DNA of 64,000 bases, taken from contig JABYQU010000071.1 of assembly GCA_022264855.1 (NCBI GenBank), positions 1-64,000 on the forward strand. Direction: 5' to 3'. The notes under the pieces were generated by a model, which was not told the DNA's origin, ran no database searches, and saw nothing but the letters and a program-made list of their open reading frames with translations. Source of the stretch: Lenzites betulinus (Eukaryota > Basidiomycota > Agaricomycetes > Polyporales > Polyporaceae). Of the stretch, positions 56,204 to 64,000 are shown in pieces; positions within the stretch are counted from its first letter, which is position 1, and each line of letters opens with the position of its first letter. The position numbers were made by a program, and so were the translations under genes.

Positions 56204-57577
56204 ATGCAGCGAATGGACAACACGGACGTCACGACGCCGCTCACTTCCACGTCACAATTTATTGAGGCAGGTGAGATCCCCCGCACACCGCAAAGCAATC
56301 ACGTCTGGTGTGCAATACTAAACCGCGGTTGCTGCATAAACAGATGACGATGACCTCGACGAGGAGTCTATCCCGGGCTTCACGCACCCCGGTCTCGTCC
56401 CCAGCCCGCACTCTCCGAACGTAGCGGACAAGGGCAAGGCGCGGGCCCCGGAGCAGCTCGCACCACCTTCCGGAGTAGGCGCGGCAGGCGTGTCTGGGAA
56501 TATCGGCACACCAATAAATGCATCGTCTGGTGCGGGACAACGAGCGAACCGGAGGATGGTTGGGGGCGTGCAGGTCGAGTCGCGGTATGTGACCCATTCT
56601 GTGCGGGCTGATGCTGAGGAAATTGAAGAGTTGAGGCTGCAGGTATACGGGGGTCGACACGCTGGATGAGCCCGTTACCACCACAATTGTACGTTTCATC
56701 GTGTCTGGGTGCGTTTGATAAGTGTGCTAAGTTGTGGTCACGTAGGCGAGGGACTTGTTGTCCATATACACGAAGCTTGTCCAGGTTCTGTACCCGCCAA
56801 AAAACCGGGGAGACAGGGACCTCCTGAGGTAGGCCAAGAGATCCCCTCATTCGACCGCGGTGCTGATGTTATTGTCGCAGAGACTGGGATCTGTGGGGTC
56901 CTTTGGTTATGTGTCTTGCTCTGGGTATCCTTCTAAGTCTCAATGTATGCGGTTATTGCCCAAATATGGGATGCTCCAAACTGACCGAATGCTTTCGGTT
57001 TAGGCACCGCCCTCCCAGTCATTAGGAGTTTTCACGAGCGTCGTGGTGATTATCGCGCTAGGGTCTCTGGTTGTCACAGTGCAGGCAAAGGTATGTTCGG
57101 ATGCGTTCGAACCTCAGAGATATACTCATTGACGTGGAATTGGCAGTTACTCGGCGGTCGTGTGTAAGTGTACGCGCCAGTCTCGGAGTCATACGACTCA
57201 CATTCTTTTTAGGTCGTTCTTCCAAGGCCTTTGCGTGCTTGGGTACTGCGTCGCACCACTGAATGTCGCCGCCATCGTGTCCACGTTCGTTCACCTGATT
57301 TACGTGCGTGCCCCGGTTGCGCTCGCCGCGTGGGCATGGTGTGTATGGGGTGAGTTGTTCGCAGCCTCCGCAGCGGCCGCGCACTGACAAAAAATTGACA
57401 CGAACGCTTAGCGTCGGTCAACTTCCTGGACGGCACGAAGATAGAAACCCAGCGGATTCTCCTGGCCGTATACCCGCTCCTGTAAGCCCATGTGGAAGCG
57501 CTACGTGCCTGCTGCTGATGTTGGGAACCAACAGGCTGTTCTACTTCGTCCTCGCATGGATGATCATCATTCAGTAG
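56204..57577 (+). CDS. Yip1-family Golgi membrane protein, YIPF6/Yip4-like (284 aa)
   Basis: Ten exons: 56204-56270, 56344-56584, 56643-56688, 56746-56828, 56881-56944, 57004-57090, 57147-57163, 57213-57349, 57412-57481, 57535-57577. The cytosolic N-terminal half is acidic and Gly/Ala-rich. Then come the Yip signatures LDEPVTTTI and ARDLLSIYTKLVQVLYP, DWDLWGPLVMCLALGI (first span), LLGGRVSFFQGLCVLGYCVAP and the last span LLFYFVLAWMIIIQ, giving five membrane spans in all. Yip4/YIPF6 proteins sit in Golgi membranes and bind Rab/Ypt GTPases and partner Yip proteins in ER-Golgi traffic. Exon 7 is only 17 nt. An in-frame ATG at 56213 is an alternative start. Confidence 0.92.
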
Positions 57578-58456
57578 TGCTACACGCCCTATTTATTGTC
57601 TGCGCTATGTTTACACCTTTTGGATGTCATCTAATCAGGAGTAATAATGATGGGTTGTTGAGAAGCTATTGCGCGTGATATTTGGAGTGATCTCCGTGGC
57701 GAGTTCATATCCACGCGTGATTATACATAGGGCTAGTACGATGGATAGCTCCGCTTTGACGGGGTGTATCGTTTCAGCTGCTTTCACTCTGAAGGATCCT
57801 CAAGAAAGGATATGTCGAGCGATATGTCTATAGCCTGGCGCCCGCTGAGAGAAAATATTCAACCGGCAACGCATATTACTTACGATCCGTTCGCGCGTTC
57901 TTAGTGACACTATGTAGGTGACTGTATGCGGTGAGATGCGGTGGACACAGCAAGGAAAACAAGCGGAGGCCGTGGCGGACTGACATCATCGTGAATTCAA
58001 GTGACGCCATTAATGGAGATTTGTGGGTTGCTACTTACGCGAATGCACTTTGACGACACATACTCGGCAGCCGATACCAGCCGAAGCGGAAAGGGCCTAA
58101 AAAGCAACGCGAGGGCGCCACAGTCCGAGCTCGCGACGTAAATAAGATACCATCAGTCCACGCTCAACGTTGACGTCCGGGGGCTCCTCTTCCTTGAACC
58201 ACCATCACGGTCGGATTTTCCCACGGTCCAGCATGGAGCTGCTGGCTGTGGGAGGTGTCGTCGCTGCCCTAACGCGACGAAAAAACGAAGAAAATAGGAA
58301 TGCAGAATGCGATAGGAAGGTGCCCAGTGATACCCAAGGCTAGTAAGTGATACGGCGGACGAAATAGGAGGCGGCAACAAAAGCAGAAGCCCTACCACTG
58401 AGCAGCGTATGCCCGGGTGCGAGCGGGCCCACGCGGTAAGATACCCGAATACGAAC

Positions 58457-58539
58457 GGATGCCTGCGCATGCGTGGATGCCCACACACGAGTGGATGCCT
58501 GCATACGTGCGGATGCCCACACAGTGTGGATGCCAACCC
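58457..58539. repeat. 18-bp tandem repeats (GGATGCC units)
   Basis: Four units of 17-18 bp, each starting GGATGCC followed by a purine/pyrimidine mix (YRCAYRYGNGT), and a partial fifth. It lies about 850 bp before the TATA box of the block, where an enhancer-like or LTR U3 repeat would fit. Confidence 0.85.
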
Positions 58540-59315
58540 AACGGTGGACCCTGCGGGCGGGGGCGTATGCGCGCACGAGCAAGGACGCGGGAACGCATCC
58601 CCAAGCGCGAGCGCCGGAGTGACGATAGGCGCCAGGGACAGCTGACTGCGCGCCCTGCGAGAGATGTGCGACTGAGACTGGAAGCGAGCAGCTGGAACAA
58701 TGGAGAGGACGAGAGGAGCGTGACGTGACAAGCGATAGATAATAGAGGAGTGCAACGGCAGCCCGTACAAGTGAGCGGGATAGAGTCGTGACCCAGGCGT
58801 AAAGGACGATGACAAATGGCCCGCCCACAGACGCAGAACAGGTGCGCGTAACCTAGCCCAGCAACGGGACGCCCCGCACCATTAGGAGCATCCACAAGAA
58901 TTGAACCACCAGATGTAACGGTGGATAGGAACCTGGATGGAAAGGAACAGACGACAACAAAGATAGCAAACATGTAGATACCCATGAGAAACAAAGTACA
59001 GCACCCAGACGGATGCGAGAGACAGAGTGCAGCACAATGACGATAACCAAAACCAATAAAACGCACTGAGCGCAGAGCAACAATGTGAATCCAGCAGCCA
59101 CAGAAAAACACGCGCGCTTATGAGGAGCATCTGAAATGGGTGGATGATCAATGTAACATCGAACTGACCCATGGTGACTGGGATTGGGGAGACTGGCCTG
59201 ACCACCCTAAGCCAAACACATGAGTGCAGTCCTTGGAGGGGACCTGAGAAACAAAAGGAGTGACAAGATAACTGGCAACATGTACCAGCCCTAAATTGAG
59301 AAGCGCGCCAGTGGG

Positions 59316-59323
59316 TATATAAA
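59316..59323 (+). promoter_or_regulatory. TATA box before the 168-aa ORF
   Basis: TATATAAA is the only strong TATA box in the surrounding kilobases. It stands 120 bp before the ATG at 59436; a start site near 59347 would give a C-rich leader of about 90 nt (CCTCCTCCTCC). Confidence 0.6.
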
Positions 59324-59435
59324 TGTGAGACAACCAACGTGGCCCACGATACCCACACACCTCCTCCTCCTCCTCCCCCCACCGCACCCACATCAACAAG
59401 ACCACCCTCCCACGCGAACATTGCTGAACCCAGCA

Positions 59436-59942
59436 ATGGACCCCCTCTCCGTCATCCACGTAAAGGAGTGTGGAAGGGCTACGATTGACAGCCCCATTGG
59501 AGCCAGGCAGTACTCTGTCGTGTACTACGACATGGTCACCACCCCCCTCCACCCCGTAAGGGTGGGTGGAAGAGTCAGATGCCACCGCCTAAGCAGCATT
59601 CTGGCACCGCCAGACACCCCAGAGCGATACATCTCAAAGAGACCTGAAGTCGTCGGCGAGGTCATCGCGATTCGAGGAATGGAGAAGGACACAACGGAGT
59701 TTGTAGTCAGAAACCAGAACACCTCGACGACAACAAAGTTCGCGTACCTTACTGTCCCCCACGTCCCAGGGGTAACAGTGCAGCTAACGTGGCTGCAACG
59801 GGCCGTACGCTTCCTCCTGACGAGGTTCCTCCCAAGGATCAAATGGATTGCGATAAGGTCAAAGGCGGCTATCGTCAACGAAACCGGTGGCCACATGGAC
59901 CTCGCGACTGGAGACGAGATGCACGACATATACGAAGCGTGA
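59436..59942 (+). CDS. Hypothetical protein in the T-poor block (168 aa)
   Basis: An open frame behind a TATA box starts MDPLSVIHVKECGRATI and ends GDEMHDIYEA. The upstream in-frame extension (from 59325) overlaps the predicted promoter, so the ATG at 59436 is preferred. The protein looks folded (hydrophobic strands such as EVVGEVIAIRGM and HVPGVTVQLTWL) with a basic amphipathic segment (QRAVRFLLTRFLPRIKWIAIRSK). I do not recognise it. Same strand and same base bias as the Gag-like gene 1.1 kb downstream suggest that it belongs to the same element. Confidence 0.5.
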   Translation: MDPLSVIHVKECGRATIDSPIGARQYSVVYYDMVTTPLHPVRVGGRVRCHRLSSILAPPDTPERYISKRPEVVGEVIAIRGMEKDTTEFVVRNQNTSTTTKFAYLTVPHVPGVTVQLTWLQRAVRFLLTRFLPRIKWIAIRSKAAIVNETGGHMDLATGDEMHDIYEA

Positions 59943-61063
59943 AAGGGGACAGGATGCACACTTGGAAACACGTAAGCCACCGGGATAAAAAAAGAGAACT
60001 ACTCCTAACCTGATAGAACGCAGCGAACCCCTGCAACCCTGACTGACAAATGCGACTGGCGTGCAAATGTGGATAGCGCAGCAGGGCTGGCTGAGAGGAG
60101 CTGGAGAGGACAGGATGCAGGCGTGAGCGAGCTGGCAGAATGTGGAGTGGGGCGAACAGCACCGATGAACGTGACAAGCACGAGAGTGCAGGATGATAGC
60201 CAGAAGCGAGAATACAGGACGCGAGGAACTACCCACGGAGAGAACCACGCGTGCTGGGTGCGATGTAGCTGAGGAAGAGCGAGGCGATGAAGGCGCGAAG
60301 ACCACAGAATCGGGTGCTGTAACATGGAGAGCGCGGATGGGCTCGAAGAGACGGACGAGACGCACCCAGCGAACGATGGAGTACCAACTTTTAAAGCACG
60401 GTGGACGGCCAAGAATAAAGCGAAATGATCGGCGTGATCGCCGCGAAGGATACGCACGGGTAACCATGGACCGTGGAAACAACGCCGACGACGGAGCGAC
60501 GGCGCGGCCGCGTGAACGAAGGCATAACGCACGGACTGCGAAATACGATGGGAGATGAGAACGCCTGGATCAGCAAAAGAATGCAGTAAGTAACGGCGCG
60601 CGGAATGAAGTAAGAGGAAATGCGCCCTGGGGAGCAACGCGCGTGACGGGTGGGCACACGCGCAAAGCGTGACAACACGCGCGTAAGGAACAGCGGCCGC
60701 ATGACCTGAACCCGAACGAGAGCCGGGAGAGCGCGGACGGCAAGCGAGAGGAATGAAGTAGTGAAGGACCCAAGATGGCAGTACGAGTAATGAGCGACAC
60801 AGCCCTGAGCGAGACGTGACAAGCGCGCGTAACGTGTAACGCTGAAGTGCGGAACGCATCGAACGGTACCCTCCCGTACGGCGAGCGAATCCCCAGGAAA
60901 GGGTGTCACACGCGACAAACCCCATGAAAACATATGAGGGGAGCGAAGAAGAGAGCGCGCGGGGCGTCCTTAAGACGAGGGCGGGCGAACCGAACCCCCC
61001 CAGCTGCCTGAGCCCGACCACTGCCCAACTCAGCCCCCCTTCCCCTCCCAACTGCAGCCTGAA
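59943..61063. other. T-poor stretch between the two ORFs
   Basis: About 1.1 kb of sequence with very few T on the + strand and no supported + frame. It may be a long leader of the Gag-like gene. Open frames up to 421 codons on the minus strand arise because TTA, CTA and TCA are rare. Confidence 0.55.
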
Positions 61064-63724
61064 ATGAACACGAACAGTGAGACGCCGACGCGGGACTCGA
61101 CCCGCATGCGAGACATAGAGAAAGCGCTCTCGGAGGCGCAACAGCTGGCAAACGCCGACGGCAAAGCCCACGGCGAGCAAGAAAACGCCGACGAACCTCG
61201 CTCCGTCGCGGAGGACTATAACGCAATGACAGCGCCCCCGGCGACGCCGCGCGCCCCCCTGCAGACGCATGAGAGCTTCCCGGGCACGCCGTCGCTCTTA
61301 GCGAATGCGCCGGAGACCCACGCCGCCCCCCCTCTGGACAACGCCGCGGCGCCGTCGCCCTTCCGCTTTGGAAGAGACTGGATGAACGAGAGACTGAGCG
61401 ACCCGTTCGATCCCAACAGGACACTGGAAACGCGGCCTGCCGAGAGTGCCAGAAACCCCGCAGAATCGCCCGACGCAGAGTGCGTACAGCGCCCCCCGGA
61501 GTGGAATGCGGAGGAAGTACGAATGGGCAAGCGGAGAAGCATGTCCTCGCCCCCGGCCTTCACACCAAGCCCCACCCACCAGATGGAACAACAGCCCCGG
61601 GACGTGACAAACGGGAGTAACAGGCTGACTGGCGCAAGTGACCCTGGCACCGCGGCGCCCCCCCCGCCGTACCTGACGATGGAACCTCCCCGACGTGTGA
61701 CCGAGCAGAAGGTGTCGCACATCAGGACGCAGATGGGATGGACGAGCCAGGAGGAGGAAGCCCCTAGCGGACAGCAGCCGACGGGAATGACATCGGTCCG
61801 ACAGGCCTCGCGCGAACTCGTCACGATGCCGAGAAAACTAGCTGGCGAACTCTTGAACACAATGATCCCCGGAGAGGGCGATATCACACTCCCGGCTAAC
61901 ATCATCGAGGCGTTGATCCAGCAGGCGCGGGAGAGCGCCATGACGAGTGGCCCATTCCAAGGGGCGGTGTACGCGCAGCAACCCCGGCCCCTGCCCCTGG
62001 GCCGAGCGAGCGACACCCGCGTCGGAAGATGCGGACCGTCGGTGTGGGACGCCCCCTCTGGCACAAGCCCCGACAGCAGTATGGACGTCAACATGAACGA
62101 GCCGGCCCTCCTCCAGCTCGGACAAGGAACGCAGAGCGCCCTGGCACAGGACGTCCGCCTAGCGATGGGATTCGGGCAGACCGGGCATAGCGGTCCCGGA
62201 GCCGTGCACGACCACCGCGCCCTCGCACTCAACTACCCCCACCCAGCAACCACCCAAGCAGCCCCCGCGCATGCGGCAACGACTGCCCCGCAGCCCCTGG
62301 CCATAACGTACCAGCAACCGCTGACAATGATGCCGTACATGGCGGCCCCGGCGACGCCGCAGCCTCTGGCAAGAACGACGCCGCTCCAAGTAATGACGGG
62401 GACGACGCACCTGGGTCCGGCGATCCCGAGGACGCCGACGATGGGCCCGCCGCTCCTCATCCAACGCGAAGCCCGCGCAGCCCTGAGCGAACGAACGTGG
62501 ACCACAGGCGGAGGTGGCGGTGGAGCATATACAAGCACGACAAGGGCGCTGGCCATCCCGAGGACCCCGACGTATGTCGACCAACTGATAGCGCTGGGGC
62601 GGGCCAATTGCATGACGACCCCGGAAAAGGGCTTCCCGGTCCCGCAGGGGAGGGGCTTCATGGACGCCACGAGATACGACTCGGATGCGAGGAGGACGAT
62701 CTGGATGGGGATACCGGAGCGTCAGCGCTGCATCATCGACGTTGTGTCCAAACACACGTTCACCGTACAGGAAGCAACCCGAATGACGACGGAACTGAGA
62801 AAAACCATTGCGCTCGTCACGGGCGAGACCGCGCCCTTCTTCGTCCTCCCACCGGAGATGACCGCAAACCAGGAGAAATGGATGGACGGCCCCCCGGGAT
62901 GGCTGCCGGTCGGCCTCTCGGAACGATCGACAAGGATCCTCGTCGAACACAGACTCTTCGTCTTCCGAGAGTTCGCGTTTGCTGTCCTCGATGGCGACAA
63001 CCCCCAACTCCCCGAGCACATACTTACACTTGAGGGCATCACCCAGGACGCCAACTTCGTGTACAGAGACGTTGTCCAAACGAGCCTATGGACGCAAGCA
63101 ATCAGCCACATCCGCAAAATCATCGAAGAGCAGCCACAGTATAACTCGGACCCAGATCTCTACGCCAAGTACTTCCTAGAGACCATCGGAGCCGAGATAG
63201 AGAAGCAGGACGAGGATGTGATCGTGGCACACGTCTCCATGATGCCGCCGACCAAAGACGAGGCGAAGTGGCTAGACTGGCGAAAGATAGTACAGAAGTG
63301 TGAGTACGGGTCGGGATACGATCGGGACGCGAAAGCACATACGCTCGAGCGGTGCCAGGCCTGCCTAGCAACGAACCACTGCCTCAGGAACTGCCCCCTC
63401 CTGATGATTGAAGGATGGATCGGCCCGTCGAGGGAGACGATCGAAGTGAACAACCCCCGTGCGAACGCTGGCGGGAGAGCTGCGGGGGGTGGTACCCTGA
63501 CCCAAGGGAGCAATGGCCGGACGCAGATTGGAAGCCAGGGCGGAATGACCGGAGGAGCGTGGAACGCAGCGCAGTCGCGCGGCGCGGGACCAAGCAACAC
63601 GGGCCACGGGGGCATGCGAGGTGGATACGGCGGGTTCAACCCGATGACGGCGCACGGACAGACGAGAGGGGGCGCAAGCACGCGCCCCCCAAAGAACGGG
63701 GGACGCTTCCAGCAGAGGTTCTGA
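61064..63724 (+). CDS. Gag/ORF1-like RNA-binding protein with CCHC knuckle and RGG tail (886 aa)
   Basis: A single 2.66-kb frame without introns. The first 450 residues are Pro/Thr/Ala-rich and disordered. A more ordered part (about 515-760) contains WMGIPERQRCIIDVVSKHTF and ILVEHRLFVFREFAFAVLDG. A classical knuckle C-x2-C-x4-H-x4-C sits at residues 764-777 (CQACLATNHCLRNC). The tail is Gly-rich with RG/RGG (GGMRGGYGGFNP, GGRFQQRF), as in RNA-binding proteins. The segment LRNCP after the knuckle is shared with the Gag at 599-2284. Gag of an LTR element or ORF1 of a LINE-like element are both possible. The intact frame suggests recent activity. Confidence 0.7.
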   Translation: MNTNSETPTRDSTRMRDIEKALSEAQQLANADGKAHGEQENADEPRSVAEDYNAMTAPPATPRAPLQTHESFPGTPSLLANAPETHAAPPLDNAAAPSPFRFGRDWMNERLSDPFDPNRTLETRPAESARNPAESPDAECVQRPPEWNAEEVRMGKRRSMSSPPAFTPSPTHQMEQQPRDVTNGSNRLTGASDPGTAAPPPPYLTMEPPRRVTEQKVSHIRTQMGWTSQEEEAPSGQQPTGMTSVRQASRELVTMPRKLAGELLNTMIPGEGDITLPANIIEALIQQARESAMTSGPFQGAVYAQQPRPLPLGRASDTRVGRCGPSVWDAPSGTSPDSSMDVNMNEPALLQLGQGTQSALAQDVRLAMGFGQTGHSGPGAVHDHRALALNYPHPATTQAAPAHAATTAPQPLAITYQQPLTMMPYMAAPATPQPLARTTPLQVMTGTTHLGPAIPRTPTMGPPLLIQREARAALSERTWTTGGGGGGAYTSTTRALAIPRTPTYVDQLIALGRANCMTTPEKGFPVPQGRGFMDATRYDSDARRTIWMGIPERQRCIIDVVSKHTFTVQEATRMTTELRKTIALVTGETAPFFVLPPEMTANQEKWMDGPPGWLPVGLSERSTRILVEHRLFVFREFAFAVLDGDNPQLPEHILTLEGITQDANFVYRDVVQTSLWTQAISHIRKIIEEQPQYNSDPDLYAKYFLETIGAEIEKQDEDVIVAHVSMMPPTKDEAKWLDWRKIVQKCEYGSGYDRDAKAHTLERCQACLATNHCLRNCPLLMIEGWIGPSRETIEVNNPRANAGGRAAGGGTLTQGSNGRTQIGSQGGMTGGAWNAAQSRGAGPSNTGHGGMRGGYGGFNPMTAHGQTRGGASTRPPKNGGRFQQRF

Positions 63725-64000
63725 TAAACGACCGGTCCCTGTATTGTACATGTACGCAGCCCCTGGGCGCTGCCGCGATCTTGAAACAAATCCGCTGCTT
63801 GGACTCGTGAAACCGGGTGCGAATGGACGGATGGCGCGAGATGGGCCTGAGTGCCCTGAACGAGGACCGGACGTGACTACCCTGGTCTGTGTGCGCAGCG
63901 ACGGCAGTGGACCTCAGCAAGCCACGAAACGCCGCCAGTCCGTAACAGCCCAAATCTACTGACCTCACGGGGGACAGGAAAGCTGCTACGAAATACATGC
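63725..64000. other. Downstream edge of the window
   Basis: No RT or protease motif appears in the 276 bp after the Gag-like stop. A 72-codon frame (63744-63962) has no recognisable feature. The pol part of the element, if present, lies further right. Confidence 0.5.

Larger units (their letters stand above)
57578..59435. other. Left part of the T-poor block and boundary
   Basis: 57578-58100 is ordinary AT-richer intergenic sequence. From about 58100 the + strand becomes T-poor and rich in A, C and G, which continues to the end of the window. It contains the 18-bp tandem repeats and a TATA box. I could not find an LTR edge. Long minus-strand frames here are by-products of T depletion. Confidence 0.5.
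58100..64000 (+). mobile_element. Candidate retroelement of unclear class, 5' part
   Basis: A 5.9-kb block of shared, unusual composition (T-poor on the + strand, with A in excess) holds a TATA-led short ORF and a Gag/ORF1-like protein with a CCHC knuckle and RGG tail, all on the + strand. Strand asymmetry and an RNA-binding ORF are typical of retroelements. No RT, LTR or PBS is visible in the window, so LTR versus non-LTR cannot be decided. The left edge is set only by the change in composition. Confidence 0.55.

Noticed and set aside
58392..59111. 239-codon and overlapping 220-codon minus-strand frames
   Set aside because: Same cause, T depletion; the sequence is Cys/Leu/Ser-rich with no motif, and includes the tandem repeat peptide.
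60005..61270. 421-codon open frame on the minus strand
   Set aside because: It lies in the T-poor block, where minus-strand stops (TTA, CTA, TCA on +) are rare; its translation is low-complexity and overlaps the start of the Gag-like gene.
1..64000. CRISPR arrays, bacterial operons or riboswitches
   Set aside because: The window is fungal nuclear DNA; no regular spacer-repeat array or bacterial gene layout was seen.

Overview
The window is nuclear DNA of a filamentous basidiomycete, most likely an agaricomycete. The evidence is many short introns (about 50-60 nt, GT-AG), closely spaced genes, a Plavaka-type transposase and basidiomycete-style gypsy retroelements. No species can be named from the sequence alone. 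Coordinates of spliced genes were worked out by hand from frame, splice signals and family knowledge, so exon junctions are predictions.

Layout. 1-3392: 5' part of a minus-strand Ty3/gypsy-like LTR retrotransposon (LTR, leader, Gag, start of Pol/protease). Its LTR sits inside a small gene that is divergent from an apparently intact Plavaka transposase (3393-7941). 8.4-13.6 kb: a small hypothetical gene, a UPF0014 (FetB/ALS3-like) membrane protein and a DUF2461 protein. 14.1-25.8 kb: aminotransferase A, COQ4, a C2H2 zinc-finger gene, a tail-anchored coiled-coil protein with a row of dynein-light-chain-like QT motifs, and an HNH-nuclease-like gene with two decayed partial copies (14.1 and 19.5 kb). 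26.7-30.0 kb: a CaMKK/Ssp1-type kinase. 31.4-33.9 kb: a tiny CxxC protein, a 371-bp MITE with clean TIRs and target duplication, and ribosomal protein L4. 35.2-37.2 kb: aminotransferase B, a paralogue of A with the same exon pattern. 38.2-40.9 kb: a RasGAP of the fission-yeast Gap1 type. 41.5-46.4 kb: a complete 25-exon telomerase reverse transcriptase gene. 46.8-57.6 kb: a TPR protein, a small complex I subunit, a Ser/Pro-rich hypothetical protein, proteasome ATPase RPT2 and a Yip1-family (YIPF6/Yip4) Golgi protein. About 58.1-64 kb: a block poor in T on the + strand, with tandem repeats, a TATA-led 168-aa ORF and an 886-aa Gag/ORF1-like protein with a CCHC knuckle and RGG tail. It looks like the 5' part of a second, unclassified retroelement.

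Most of the central window is housekeeping: ubiquinone synthesis, respiration, amino-acid transamination, translation, proteolysis, Ras and AMPK-pathway signalling, telomere maintenance and Golgi traffic. Both ends are transposon-rich. Genes are often divergent pairs with about 300-bp shared promoters (RPT2/Yip, TPR/complex I) or tightly convergent pairs (aminotransferase A/COQ4, 74 bp between stops). The items most worth follow-up are the QT-motif tail-anchored protein, the MITE with six palindromic internal repeats, and the T-poor retroelement at the right edge.
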